DNA of 28,271 nt from DASPWV01 sp046727855 (GCA_046727855.1 JBKPDL010000030.1:1-28271); one strand, 5' to 3'. Counted from the stretch's first letter, positions 1 through 8,355 are shown. Notes: generated by a model from the sequence alone, not told the origin. Numbers and translations: made by a program.

Positions 1-1132
1 CGCGCTTGTTCCAGCGATCGACGCCGGCCTGGCAGTCTCCCACGTACCAATCGCGCAGCACTTCGTTGAGCGCGTTGCGCATCGGCACTTCCTGACGCAT
101 GATGCGGCCGCTCTCATCGAGCATGTCGAGCAGATAAATGCCGCCATCGAGCACGTGGTCGTCGTCGAACTTGTCCTCCTCGGCACGCCCCTTCAGGCCG
201 TTCGCGAAGTAGTTGGCGGCGTTGCTCGACACTTCCCCGCCGTGCAAATCCAGACTCTGGCTGAACCAGAAGTTGACGAACTTCTGGATCAGTGGAAGGT
301 CGATGCCGCCCATCCTGCGGACATCGCCCGAGTAGCCCGCCTCTTTCATCAACTCGCACGTGCGTTCGAGGATGCGGGCGATGCCCGCCTCACCGACGAA
401 CATGTGATGCGCTTCTTCTGTGAGCATGAACCGCGTGGTGCGCGACAGCGGGTCGAGCGAACTTTCGGAAAGCGACAGCAGCTGCGACTTGCCGTCGCGA
501 TCGGTGAACATCGTGAACGCGAAGAAATCGAGCCAGGTGTCGATCGGCTCGTTGAACGCTTCGAGCATGCGCGGCGAATCGCTGTTGCCGCTGCGCCGGT
601 CGAGCAGGGCCTCGGCCTCTTCCCGCCCGTCACGGCCAAAGTACGAATGCAGCAGGTAGACCATGGCCCACAGATGGCGGCCTTCCTCAACGTTGACCTG
701 AAACAGATTGCGTAAATCGTAAAGACTCGGGCAATGCGAGCCGAGCATCCGCTGTTGCTCGACGCTCGCGGGCTCGGTATCGCCCTGCAGCACGATCAGA
801 CGACGGAGCTGGTTGCGGAACTCGCCGGGCACTTCCTGCCACACCGGCTGGCCTTTGAAGTCGCCGAATCCAATCCGTCGATCGTGCGTGGGCTCGGCAA
901 GAAAGATCCCCCAACGGTATTCCGGCAGCCGCACGTAATCGAAATGCGCCCAGCCGGCCGCATCGACGCTCACCGCCGTGCGCAGATAGACCTGGTGGTG
1001 CTCCTGGAATCCCTGCGGTCCCATGTCACGCCACCAGTCCAAATAGCGAGGCTGCCAGTGCTCGAGTGCGCGCTGCAGGCGCTTGTTGCCGTGGAGGCCA
1101 ACGTTGTTGGGAATTTTTTCGCTGGAGATCAT
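1..1132 (-). CDS. boxB: Benzoyl-CoA 2,3-epoxidase oxygenase subunit BoxB (3' end beyond window)
   Basis: BoxB is the diiron oxygenase subunit that, with reductase BoxA, epoxidises benzoyl-CoA in the aerobic box pathway for benzoate. The reading frame from ATG 1132 is open to the left edge (377 codons of a family of roughly 475), so the gene is cut off. Diiron ligands are visible: E120, E150 and H153 (VEEGRH), D211, and E240 and H243 (TEEAHH). These are the same numbers I recall for the characterised Azoarcus enzyme, so the first 250 residues carry no net insertion or deletion and the start is well supported. An AGGGGG ribosome binding site (1139-1144) lies 6 nt upstream. It starts 14 nt after the boxC stop, so the two are almost certainly co-transcribed. 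BoxA would be expected outside the window. Identification is very secure. Confidence 0.96.
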   Translation of the reverse strand, partial: MISSEKIPNNVGLHGNKRLQRALEHWQPRYLDWWRDMGPQGFQEHHQVYLRTAVSVDAAGWAHFDYVRLPEYRWGIFLAEPTHDRRIGFGDFKGQPVWQEVPGEFRNQLRRLIVLQGDTEPASVEQQRMLGSHCPSLYDLRNLFQVNVEEGRHLWAMVYLLHSYFGRDGREEAEALLDRRSGNSDSPRMLEAFNEPIDTWLDFFAFTMFTDRDGKSQLLSLSESSLDPLSRTTRFMLTEEAHHMFVGEAGIARILERTCELMKEAGYSGDVRRMGGIDLPLIQKFVNFWFSQSLDLHGGEVSSNAANYFANGLKGRAEEDKFDDDHVLDGGIYLLDMLDESGRIMRQEVPMRNALNEVLRDWYVGDCQAGVDRWNKR

Positions 1133-1146
1133 CGCCAACCCCCTGC

Positions 1147-2811
1147 TTACGTGCGTTTAAAGTCGAATTGCGGACGGCCTTCACGGCCATACACGGTCAG
1201 GGCACCGCGCTCGCCCACCGCGTTCGGTCGCTGGAAGATCCAGTTTTGCCACGCGGTGAGTCGTCCGAAGATTTTGGTTTCGAGCGTTTCCGGCCCCGCG
1301 AAGCGCAGATTGGCTTCCATGCCCGTGAGCGCATCGGGAGAAAACGCCGTGCGCTCTTCAATCGCAAGGCGGACTTCGTCTTCCCAGTCGATGTCGTCCG
1401 GGGCAAACGACACCAGGCCGGCGTCGAGCGCTTCCTGCGCGTCGACCGGACCTTGGTGATGCAGTACTTCCTGCACGCGGGCTGGCTCGCCGAGAAAACG
1501 CGTCTGCAATCGGGTCAGGCCCGTGCTCATCGGATACGCTCCGGCGTTCATCGCCGAGAGCTGAATCGTATTTGGTTCATCGGGATGGTCGAGCATGTAA
1601 ATCCGATCGCACGCGAGCGCGAGGTCGAACAACGTGCCCGCAAAGGCGTTGCCCGGTTCGACGAGTGCAAAGAAGCTGCGTGACGTGAGATCGAACCGTT
1701 TCAAGGTGCGGCGGACCTGCCCGATGATTTCGCGGACGAGCCAGTGTTCGCGATTGGCGTCGAGCGCGGCATCGACGTCGAGGACGGCTTGCGGATTGCC
1801 GGTCGCGCGCACGATGACCGTGCCGATCTCGGGCTCGTTCAACCGGAGCCGCAGCAGCGCGTCGTCGAGCTCGCGGAACGCGCGTAGCGCCCAGGCTTGA
1901 TCGCCCGCGGCGAGGAACTGCTCGGGCGTTGCCGGCTGGGGCGAGCCGGGCGCGGCAATGGTCAGCTCGCAGGTGCGTTTGGCCCGATCGATCGAGCCGC
2001 GCAGGTACTGGTAGTGGATGAGGTCGCCGTCAATTGTGGGGTTGAGCGGGCCGAGCGTGATGCCCTGAGCGACGGCCGGCCGATCTGATTGCGTGGCAAG
2101 ATCGGCCGCACGCTTCGCGACGATCTCTTTGAACTGGCTAGAAGGCGACACTCTGTCGACCAGCCGCCATTCGACCGCGCGCTTGCCGCGAACGCCCTCC
2201 GCCAGCGTGCTGAAGACGTCGGCGAGATCGCGGCGTACTTTTCGTTTGTCGACGACACGCGTCAACCCGCCAGTGCCGGGGAGCACTCCAAGCAGTGGTG
2301 TTTCAGGCAGCGCTACCGATGCGGAGCCGTCGTCCACCAGGTGAATCTCGTCACACGCGAGCGCCAGCTCGTAGCCGCCGCCGGCGCAGATACCGTTGAG
2401 CGCCGCGAGGAACTTCACGCCACTGTGCGCGCTCATGTCTTCCATCCCGAGGCGCGTCTCGTTGGTGAACTTGCAGAAGTTCACCTTGAACGCATGTGAG
2501 GAGGTGCCAAGCATGAAAATGTTGGCGCCGGCGCAGAAAATCCGCGGTTTCAGGCTCGTGAGCACTACGGTACGGACTTCGGGATGCTCGAATCGAATGC
2601 GCTGCAGCGCATCGGCCAGCTCGATGTCCACGCCGAGGTCGTACGAGTTGAGTTTGAGCTTGTAGTCGCCGGGACGGAGCCCGCCGTCCTCCTTGACGTC
2701 CATCGCGAGGGTCGCGACGGGACCGTCAAAGGTGAGTTTCCAGTGCTTGTACTGCTCGGGCGACGTCTCGAACGAAATGGCCGAACCCTCGGCGGCGACG
2801 GTGCGTTCCAT
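1147..2811 (-). CDS. boxC: Benzoyl-CoA-dihydrodiol lyase BoxC
   Basis: BoxC opens the ring of 2,3-epoxybenzoyl-CoA hydrolytically, giving 3,4-dehydroadipyl-CoA semialdehyde and formate, the step after BoxAB. The 554-residue product has the usual length of the family and belongs to the crotonase/enoyl-CoA hydratase superfamily. The N-terminal half carries a crotonase core with FCAGANIFML near residue 113 and the oxyanion-hole segment NGICAGGGYELALACDEI near residues 139-156. A second, degenerate crotonase-like repeat follows (FAGTLFDLALACDRIYML near residue 390). The start ATG has an AAGGA a few bases upstream. boxB follows directly on the same strand, so it is the second gene of this operon. 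The 5' leader contains three copies of a palindromic repeat. A TetR regulator is divergent. Confidence 0.96.
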   Translation of the reverse strand: MERTVAAEGSAISFETSPEQYKHWKLTFDGPVATLAMDVKEDGGLRPGDYKLKLNSYDLGVDIELADALQRIRFEHPEVRTVVLTSLKPRIFCAGANIFMLGTSSHAFKVNFCKFTNETRLGMEDMSAHSGVKFLAALNGICAGGGYELALACDEIHLVDDGSASVALPETPLLGVLPGTGGLTRVVDKRKVRRDLADVFSTLAEGVRGKRAVEWRLVDRVSPSSQFKEIVAKRAADLATQSDRPAVAQGITLGPLNPTIDGDLIHYQYLRGSIDRAKRTCELTIAAPGSPQPATPEQFLAAGDQAWALRAFRELDDALLRLRLNEPEIGTVIVRATGNPQAVLDVDAALDANREHWLVREIIGQVRRTLKRFDLTSRSFFALVEPGNAFAGTLFDLALACDRIYMLDHPDEPNTIQLSAMNAGAYPMSTGLTRLQTRFLGEPARVQEVLHHQGPVDAQEALDAGLVSFAPDDIDWEDEVRLAIEERTAFSPDALTGMEANLRFAGPETLETKIFGRLTAWQNWIFQRPNAVGERGALTVYGREGRPQFDFKRT

Positions 2812-2817
2812 CTTTCC

Positions 2818-2940
2818 TTTCGTACGTAGCGGTGGACCTTTGGGTGTGCCTTAGCTTTCGTACGGAGCGGCAGACCTTCAGCATCCGCCTTAGCCCTTTC
2901 GTACGTAGCGGCGGACCTTCAGGTCCGCCTTCGCCTGTAG
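2818..2940. repeat. Three tandem copies of a palindromic intergenic repeat in the boxC leader
   Basis: Three successive units of about 36-39 bp start near 2818, 2856 and 2898. Each begins TTTCGTAC and contains GTAGCGG or GAGCGG, a GACCT arm, a short loop and a (G)GTCCGCC-type arm. The third unit is the best preserved (GGCGGACCT TC AGGTCCGCC); the first two have decayed arms. The array separates boxC from the tetR start and would be transcribed as part of the boxC leader. The same hairpin family recurs at four other places in this window. Confidence 0.8.
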
Positions 2941-2981
2941 CGTACACCACTTTAGAACAACCGTTCAAACCGTGGTATAAC
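2939..2981. promoter_or_regulatory. Divergent tetR/boxCB promoter region with candidate operator
   Basis: On the plus strand TATAAC (2976-2981) is a good -10 for tetR. On the minus strand a TTGAAC -35 (2963-2968) and a TACGCT -10 (2939-2944) with an 18-bp spacer could serve boxCB. The palindrome GAACAACCGTTC (2955-2966), itself inside outer arms ACCAC (2946-2950) and GTGGT (2972-2976), overlaps both promoters and is a candidate operator for the TetR protein. The sequence elements are seen directly; their function is inferred. Confidence 0.5.
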
Positions 2982-2990
2982 TCGACCAAA

Positions 2991-3581
2991 GTGGCCAAAC
3001 TGCAGCCGACGAGCGATCGGCGGACCGAGATTCTGAAAAGCGCCGCGGCGGCGTTCCGTCATCGCGGCTATCACGGCGCCAGCGTCGACGAAATCGCGTC
3101 GGCGCTCGAAATGACGAAGGGGAACCTCTATTACTACTTCCGCAACAAGGAAGAGATCCTCTTTTCGTGCCACGACTACTCGCTTGACGTGCTTCTGAGG
3201 CTGCTCGACGAAGTACAAGCTGAGGCCAGCCGCCCCGACGAAAAACTGCGTAAGCTCGTGCTCGCCTTCATCCACGTGATTCTCGACGAACTGCGCGGGA
3301 CAGCGCTGACGCTCGACCTGCAGGCGCTGTCGCAGCCGCTCCTGAAACGCGTGATCGCCAAACGCGACCAGTTCGATCACGGCATGCGCGAGATCATCCA
3401 GCAGGGGATCGATCAGGGCATCTTCCGCGCCGGCGATCCGAAGATGATCGCGTTTGCGATCATGGGCGCGGTCAACTGGCTGCCCAAGTGGTTCGATCCG
3501 AGCGGCCCCGCGACGTCACAGCAAATCGGGGAATCGTTCGCCGACTATCTGGTTGGCGGGTTGTTGAAATCCCGCACCTAA
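2991..3581 (+). CDS. TetR/AcrR-family transcriptional regulator, divergent from boxCB
   Basis: A 196-residue TetR-type regulator. The N-terminal DNA-binding domain (about residues 10-57) shows the typical helix-turn-helix pattern GASVDEIASALEMTKGNLYYY followed by FRNKEEI. The rest is an all-helical ligand-binding domain. I chose GTG 2991, which gives a normal-length N-terminus ahead of the HTH; a longer reading from GTG 2832 would translate the palindromic repeats and the promoter, which is implausible. TATAAC ends 9 nt before this GTG and no ribosome binding site is visible, so the mRNA may be leaderless or nearly so. Its position suggests it represses boxCB and responds to an aromatic acyl-CoA. 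Many known box clusters instead use BoxR, an XRE/shikimate-kinase-like regulator, which is absent here. Confidence 0.9.
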   Translation: MAKLQPTSDRRTEILKSAAAAFRHRGYHGASVDEIASALEMTKGNLYYYFRNKEEILFSCHDYSLDVLLRLLDEVQAEASRPDEKLRKLVLAFIHVILDELRGTALTLDLQALSQPLLKRVIAKRDQFDHGMREIIQQGIDQGIFRAGDPKMIAFAIMGAVNWLPKWFDPSGPATSQQIGESFADYLVGGLLKSRT

Positions 3582-3671
3582 TCCCGCAATCCGCCGCGAC
3601 CCGCTCGAGTTGGCGTGGATTGCCTTCGGCGTTCTGCTATCGGCTCCCGGCGGGAATGCTGATAACGATGG

Positions 3672-4367
3672 TCAACTTGCCGTCTCACCGGGCTTGAGCT
3701 CGAGCAGCTGAATGTTGGCGCCGGCGAGGTGCTCTTTCAACTGCGACGGTGTCCCGGTGAGCAGCGGAAACGTGCCGTAGTGCATCGGCACGACTTGCCT
3801 CACGCCGAGCCACTTTGCCGCCATCGCCGCGGTGTCGGGCCCCATGGTGAAGCGATCGCCGATGGGAAGAAAGGCAATGTCAGGTTCGTAGAGCTCGCCA
3901 ATCAGCTTCATGTCGCTGAAGAGCGCCGTATCGCCCGCGAAGTAAAACGACTGGTTGTTTTCCATCCGCACGACGAAACCAGCCGGCTCCCCGAGATACA
4001 CGATTCCGTTCTCGTCGAAGCTGCTGCTGTGCAGCGCCTCGGTCATCGTGACGCGCAGGCCTTTGACGTCGATGCTGCCGCCTTTGTTCATCGGCTCGAT
4101 GTTCTGCACGCCTTTGCGACCCAGCCACGAGGCGACTTCCCAGATCCCAACGACCGTGGCGCCGGTCGCTTTCGCCATCGCGGCGGCATCGGTAATGTGA
4201 TCGCTGTGGCCATGAGAAACGAGAATGACGTCCGCCTGTTTTGGTTTCGCGTGCTCCGGGAATGATGGATTGCCGGTGTACCAAGGATCCATCAACAGCG
4301 TCTTGCCACCAGGTGTCTTCAGGATGAAGGACGAATGGCCAAGCCAGGTGATAGCGAGATTCTGCAT
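3672..4367 (-). CDS. UPF0173-type metal-dependent hydrolase (metallo-beta-lactamase fold)
   Basis: A 231-residue protein of the UPF0173 (YtkL-like) group of metallo-beta-lactamase-fold hydrolases. The N-terminus has the family pattern ITWLGHSSF. The metal-binding HGHSDH lies at about residues 53-58, with further conserved residues at FAGDTALF (about 144) and PMHYGTF (about 197). Length matches the family. It is predicted to be cytoplasmic, with no signal peptide. The substrate is not known for this group. It is convergent with tetR across about 90 bp holding no obvious terminator and divergent from lipA across an octamer-repeat spacer. No functional link to either neighbour is evident. Family assignment is firm; activity is open. 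Confidence 0.9.
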   Translation of the reverse strand: MQNLAITWLGHSSFILKTPGGKTLLMDPWYTGNPSFPEHAKPKQADVILVSHGHSDHITDAAAMAKATGATVVGIWEVASWLGRKGVQNIEPMNKGGSIDVKGLRVTMTEALHSSSFDENGIVYLGEPAGFVVRMENNQSFYFAGDTALFSDMKLIGELYEPDIAFLPIGDRFTMGPDTAAMAAKWLGVRQVVPMHYGTFPLLTGTPSQLKEHLAGANIQLLELKPGETAS

Positions 4368-4389
4368 ATGGTGATCTCTCGACGTCCGA

Positions 4390-4500
4390 TCATCACATCA
4401 CATCGCCACATCACATCGCCACATCGCGAGACACATCTCAACATCGCGGCATCGCACATCACATCGCGACATCGCCAAATCACGACATCGCCAGATTCGG
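4390..4500. repeat. Degenerate octamer tandem array between UPF0173 gene and lipA
   Basis: Low-complexity DNA built from variants of an 8-mer such as ACATCGCC, ACATCGCG, AAATCACG and AGATTCGG, with some longer ACATCACATCGCC units at the left end. It fills the divergent spacer. Reading through it gives a His/Ile/Thr/Ser-rich peptide with no protein character. A close relative (shared CGCCAAATCACGACATCGC) lies at 16685-16724, upstream of the Lon-domain gene. Confidence 0.8.
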
Positions 4501-4501
4501 C

Positions 4502-4507
4502 TAAACT
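4502..4507 (+). promoter_or_regulatory. -10-like box directly before lipA
   Basis: TAAACT lies 7 nt before the proposed GTG start of lipA, at the distance that would place transcription initiation on the start codon. No ribosome binding site and no convincing -35 are visible. This suggests a leaderless lipA mRNA; it is an inference from spacing only. Confidence 0.4.
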
Positions 4508-4514
4508 AGCTTCA

Positions 4515-5417
4515 GTGCTCGAGTCTCCGCTGCAGTTTGTCAAGCCTCGCGAGCCGAAACCCGAGTGGTTGAAGGTTCGTGCGCCCGGGTCGCCCAATTA
4601 CCTGCGGCTGCGCGACATCATGCGCGGCCTCAAGCTCAACACCGTTTGCGAAGACGCGCATTGTCCAAACATCGGTGAGTGCTGGCACCATGGCACCGCC
4701 ACGTTCATGATTCTTGGCGACATCTGCACGCGCGCCTGCAGCTACTGCGCGGTGGCGCACGGCAGGCCTGAGACGCTCGACCTTGACGAACCACGACGCG
4801 TGGCAGAGGCCATCAAGGCGATGGACCTCAAATACGCAGTCATCACTTCCGTCGATCGCGACGATCTCGAGGATGGCGGCGCGGGGATCTTCGCCGAAAC
4901 GATTCGATTGATCCGTGCGGAGGTGCCGGGTACGCGCGTCGAGGTCCTGATTCCCGACTTCAAGGGCGAAGAGCAGCCACTCACCGCCGTGCTCGATGCC
5001 GGTCCAGACGTGCTGAACCACAACACGGAGACGGTGCCGCGCCTGTACCGCATGGCGCGGTCAGGCGGAAAGTACTCGCGAACGCTGGAACTGCTGGACC
5101 GTGCTCGCCGCTATACGCCGCACATCGCAACGAAAACGGGTTTGATGGTCGGTCTGGGTGAAGAGCACGACGAGCTTGTGAGCGTCTTCAAGGATCTGCG
5201 CAGCGTCGGCGTATCGATTCTCACGATCGGCCAGTACTTGCGCCCGTCGCCGAGCCACGCGGTGATGACCCGCTATTACCATCCGGACGAGTTCAAACAC
5301 CTCAAAGCCGTCGCGCTTGGCCTGGGCTTCGTCCACGTCGAAGCCGGTCCGCTGGTTCGCTCGTCGTACCACGCGCACGAACAGGCCGACGCATTCGAAA
5401 GCGCAGCGCGGGCCTAA
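4515..5417 (+). CDS. lipA: Lipoyl synthase LipA
   Basis: Radical-SAM enzyme that inserts two sulfurs into the octanoyl group on lipoyl domains such as that of AceF encoded nearby. Both [4Fe-4S] sites are present: the auxiliary cluster C45, C50, C56 (CEDAHCPNIGEC) and the radical-SAM cluster C71, C75, C78 (CTRACSYC). The conserved RSSYHA near the C-terminus provides the serine ligand. I start at GTG 4515 (300 residues, normal for LipA); the frame is open further upstream to 4335, but that part only translates the octamer repeat. The last codons and the TAA stop (5415-5417) lie within a perfect 11-bp palindrome of the dispersed hairpin family, so the end of the protein (…AARA) is encoded by repeat DNA. 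Convergent with lpdA. Confidence 0.96.
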   Translation: MLESPLQFVKPREPKPEWLKVRAPGSPNYLRLRDIMRGLKLNTVCEDAHCPNIGECWHHGTATFMILGDICTRACSYCAVAHGRPETLDLDEPRRVAEAIKAMDLKYAVITSVDRDDLEDGGAGIFAETIRLIRAEVPGTRVEVLIPDFKGEEQPLTAVLDAGPDVLNHNTETVPRLYRMARSGGKYSRTLELLDRARRYTPHIATKTGLMVGLGEEHDELVSVFKDLRSVGVSILTIGQYLRPSPSHAVMTRYYHPDEFKHLKAVALGLGFVHVEAGPLVRSSYHAHEQADAFESAARA

Positions 5418-5428
5418 AGGCCCGCGCT
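5405..5428. repeat. Palindromic repeat at the lipA stop, possible bidirectional terminator
   Basis: Perfect inverted repeat AGCGCGGGCCT (5405-5415), AA, AGGCCCGCGCT (5418-5428). It sits between the convergent lipA and lpdA genes and contains the lipA stop codon in its centre. There is no T-tract on either side, so intrinsic termination is uncertain. It belongs to the same hairpin family as 2818-2940, 11881-11946 and 28117-28178. Confidence 0.8.
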
Positions 5429-5444
5429 ACGTACACGTGCGGCA

Positions 5445-6881
5445 CTAGCTGCCCTGGGCACTCGAAACACCCGACTTCCGTCGCGGCTTGTACACGTGGG
5501 TGGCGGTGCCGAAGAACATTTCCGCCGCTTCCATCAACGTCTCCGAAAGCGTTGGATGCGCGTGAATCGCGAGTTTCACGTCCGACGCCGTCGCTCCCAT
5601 TTCGATGGCGAGCACACCTTCGGCAATTAATTCGCCCGCGCCCGAACCGACAATGCCCACACCGAGGATCCGCTCGGTTCCCTGATCGATCAGCAGTTTG
5701 GTCATTCCGTCGACACGGTCGATCGCGATCGCGCGGCCCGACGCCGGCCAGGGGAAGCGCACGACGTCGACCTTGCGGCCTTCCTTTTCGGCCTGTGTCT
5801 CCGTGAGGCCCGCCCACGCGACCTCGGGATCGGTAAAGACCACGGCGGGAATTGCCAGCGGCTCGAAGACGGTCTTGTGCCCTGCGATCGCGTCGATCGC
5901 CACGCGTGCTTCATGTGACGCCTTGTGCGCGAGCATCGGCTCGCCCGCAATGTCGCCGATGGCAAAGATCGTCGGCTCCTCCGTCCGCCGTTGCATGTCG
6001 GTTTGTATGAACCCGCGCTTGTTGACCTGCGCGCGCGTCTTTTCGAGACCGTCGATCGGAGGCGTCGGTCGCCGGCCGATGGACACGAGCACGTAATCGT
6101 AGGTGGTCTCGCCCGGTGCGCCCTCGCCCTCGAACGTCACCTTGGCCCCGTGATCCATGCCCCGCAGCGACGTCACTTTGGTCGAGAGCAGAACCTTCTC
6201 GAACGTTTTTTCGACGCGCTGCGCTAGGTAACGCACGAGATCGCGATCCGCTCCGGGCAGGAGCCCGTCCATCATTTCGACGACGGACACTTTCGTGCCG
6301 AGCGCCGCGTAAACCGAGCCGAGCTCGAGGCCGATGTAGCCGCCGCCCACCACGAGCAGCGAGTTCGGGATCTCGGGCAAATCGAGCGCCCCGGTGGAAT
6401 CCAGCACGCGGCGTGTGTCGAGGGCCAGCGGTCCCACGCGCGTTGGCTGCGATCCGGTCGCGAGCACGATGAAGTCGGCGGTCACGCTGTCGCTGCCGCC
6501 ATCCTTCCGCGCCACGCGCAGCGACGTGGGACTCGTCAGCGACGCCCAGCCCTGCACGTAATTGATCTTGCGCAGCTTCGCGACCTGACCGGTGCCGCTG
6601 GTGAGCTTGTCGACGACGCGATTCTTGAAGTCGCGGACGCCGTTCACATCGATCTTCGGCTGGCCAAACTCGATGCCCCAGTCGCGCGCGTGGTGCGCCT
6701 CCTCTATGACTTTGGCAACGTGAAGGAGCGCCTTCGAAGGAATGCAGCCGCGATAGAGGCAAACGCCGCCCGGGTTTTTTTCGGGGTCGATGAGCGTAAC
6801 CTGCATGCCGAGATCGGCGGCGTAAAACGCCGCCGCATACCCGCCAGGGCCTGCTCCGACGACAGCGACCCGGATAGCCAT
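5445..6881 (-). CDS. lpdA: Dihydrolipoyl dehydrogenase (E3)
   Basis: FAD-dependent E3 component that reoxidises the dihydrolipoyl group of AceF with NAD+. The 478-residue protein has the FAD-binding GAGPGGY (G9-Y15), the redox-active disulfide C41/C46 (CLYRGCIPSK), an NAD-binding GGGYIGLE near residue 178, the second FAD motif IFAIGDIAGEPMLAHKA near residue 310, and the C-terminal HAHPTLSETLMEAAE with the catalytic His-Glu pair. Length is normal. Its ATG overlaps the aceF TGA stop by one base (TGATG), indicating translational coupling as the last gene of aceE-aceF-lpdA. The disulfide loop has LYR where E. coli E3 has LNV, a minor variant. Confidence 0.96.
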   Translation of the reverse strand: MAIRVAVVGAGPGGYAAAFYAADLGMQVTLIDPEKNPGGVCLYRGCIPSKALLHVAKVIEEAHHARDWGIEFGQPKIDVNGVRDFKNRVVDKLTSGTGQVAKLRKINYVQGWASLTSPTSLRVARKDGGSDSVTADFIVLATGSQPTRVGPLALDTRRVLDSTGALDLPEIPNSLLVVGGGYIGLELGSVYAALGTKVSVVEMMDGLLPGADRDLVRYLAQRVEKTFEKVLLSTKVTSLRGMDHGAKVTFEGEGAPGETTYDYVLVSIGRRPTPPIDGLEKTRAQVNKRGFIQTDMQRRTEEPTIFAIGDIAGEPMLAHKASHEARVAIDAIAGHKTVFEPLAIPAVVFTDPEVAWAGLTETQAEKEGRKVDVVRFPWPASGRAIAIDRVDGMTKLLIDQGTERILGVGIVGSGAGELIAEGVLAIEMGATASDVKLAIHAHPTLSETLMEAAEMFFGTATHVYKPRRKSGVSSAQGS

Positions 6882-8290
6882 CAGCCGCGGAGCGCGAGCG
6901 TAAACGGCTGCTCGATTGCGTCGACCACGAAGCGCAGGAAGCGGATGGCGTCCGCGCCATCGATGACGCGATGGTCGTAGCTCAACGACAACGGCAGCAT
7001 CTGCCGTGGTTCAATCTTGCCGTCGTGAAACACGGCTTCCACAGATCCGCGCGAGATCCCGAGGATGGCTACTTCCGGCCAGTTGACGATCGGCGTAAAC
7101 GCCGTGCCGCCGATACCGCCGAGATTGCTGATCGATATCGATCCGCCGGACATCTCGTCAATCGAGAGCTTGCGCGCACGGGCCTTTTCGGCGAGCTGCT
7201 GGATGTCCACCGCGATCTGAATGATGTTCTTCTGGTCGCAATTCCGCACCACAGGCACGAGCAGCCCGTTTTCGGTATCCACGGCAATGCCGATGTGGAC
7301 GTACTTCTTGTAGATGATCGACTCCGAGCCCAGATCGATCGAGGCATTGAACTGCGGGAACTTCTTGAGCGCCGTGGCGAGAATCTTCGCCACGACCGCC
7401 GTGACCGTCAGCTTGCCGCCCGCCTTCTCGGCTTCGGCGGCGTACTTCGGCCGGATCTGCTCCAGGTTCGTCATGTCCGCCTTGTCGAACTGGGTGACGT
7501 GCGGAATGGTGCTCCACGCGAGGCTCAAATGCTCCGCCGTCTTGCGCCGGATGCCCGACATCGGTTTGTGCTCGACCTCGCCCCACTTGCTGAAGTCGGG
7601 CAGCGCAGGGACGGTCGCGGGCATCCTGCCGACGGACGGGGCGATGGCGCCGCCGCCGACGCTGCTCATGACGCGACGAGAAAACTCCTTGATGTCGGCT
7701 TCGGTGATGCGGCCGCCGGGGCCGGAGCCGCTCACCTGCGCGATGTCGACGCCAATTTCGCGTGCGAGACGCCGTACCGATGGCGCCGCGGGCGCGAGCG
7801 CACCTGCCGGCGCAGTCTGCGTGAGCACCGGCGCTTGCGCTGCCGCCTGCGCGGGTTGCCGCCCGCGGATGTCGACGACCGCTGCGCGCCGATCCTCGCG
7901 TGGCTTTGGTGGCTCTTGGTCGCCGCCGTCGGCCGGAGGCTGTTCCTGCTTGTCAGTCGGCGTCGACGAGCCAGCTTGCTCGGCTGGTGGCGTTTCTTTC
8001 TCTTGCGGTGCTGGTTCTTTCTCAGAAGGAGCAGGTTGCGCCGCCGCGCCTGCGCCGTCGGCATCGACAACGAGGACGACCTGTCCCGGTTTGACCTTGT
8101 CGCCCTGCTTGATTCTCAGTTCTTTGACGACGCCTTCAACTGACGAAGGCACTTCGACCGTTGCCTTGTCGGTCTCGAGTTCCAGAACCGGTTGGTCTTG
8201 CTTGATGCGGTCGCCGGGTTTGACGAGCACGCGAAGGACGTCGCCCTTTTCGACGCCCTCACCCAGGTTAGGTAGCTTGAACTCTTGCAA
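6881..8290 (-). CDS. aceF: Pyruvate dehydrogenase E2, dihydrolipoyl acetyltransferase
   Basis: E2 core of the pyruvate dehydrogenase complex; transfers the acetyl group from lipoyl to CoA. The 469-residue protein has one N-terminal lipoyl domain (about 1-76, lipoylated K42 in ETDKA), a long Pro/Ala/Glu/Gln-rich flexible linker (about 80-170), a peripheral-subunit-binding domain (about 172-206, VRRLAREIGVDIAQVSGSG) and the C-terminal catalytic domain (about 235-469) ending with the active-site motif SLSYDHRVIDGADA (His and Asp). Only one lipoyl domain is present, against three in E. coli. Context (homodimeric E1 upstream, E3 downstream) assigns it to pyruvate rather than 2-oxoglutarate dehydrogenase. 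It is separated from aceE by about 120 bp containing a strong hairpin. Confidence 0.95.
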   Translation of the reverse strand: MQEFKLPNLGEGVEKGDVLRVLVKPGDRIKQDQPVLELETDKATVEVPSSVEGVVKELRIKQGDKVKPGQVVLVVDADGAGAAAQPAPSEKEPAPQEKETPPAEQAGSSTPTDKQEQPPADGGDQEPPKPREDRRAAVVDIRGRQPAQAAAQAPVLTQTAPAGALAPAAPSVRRLAREIGVDIAQVSGSGPGGRITEADIKEFSRRVMSSVGGGAIAPSVGRMPATVPALPDFSKWGEVEHKPMSGIRRKTAEHLSLAWSTIPHVTQFDKADMTNLEQIRPKYAAEAEKAGGKLTVTAVVAKILATALKKFPQFNASIDLGSESIIYKKYVHIGIAVDTENGLLVPVVRNCDQKNIIQIAVDIQQLAEKARARKLSIDEMSGGSISISNLGGIGGTAFTPIVNWPEVAILGISRGSVEAVFHDGKIEPRQMLPLSLSYDHRVIDGADAIRFLRFVVDAIEQPFTLALRG

Positions 8291-8355
8291 GAGGAATCTC
8301 CGAAGTTGTAAGCGGTCAGCTATCGGCTATCAGCCGCTCTCAGCTTTCGCGGCGC

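Noticed and set aside
734..1459. Plus-strand open frames over boxB and boxC
   Set aside because: They cross the junction of two well-identified minus-strand genes and have no protein features.
2832..2990. Upstream extension of the TetR protein
   Set aside because: It translates palindromic repeats and the promoter/operator; GTG 2991 gives a standard TetR N-terminus.
3582..3671. Intrinsic terminator between tetR and the UPF0173 gene
   Set aside because: No GC-rich stem followed by a T-tract could be found on either strand.
4335..4514. N-terminal extension of lipA
   Set aside because: It would translate an octamer array into a His/Thr/Ser/Ile-rich peptide absent from LipA proteins; GTG 4515 gives a normal-length enzyme.
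6971..8143. 390-codon open frame opposite aceF
   Set aside because: Antisense to a secure E2 gene; the product is Arg-rich and has no domain signal.
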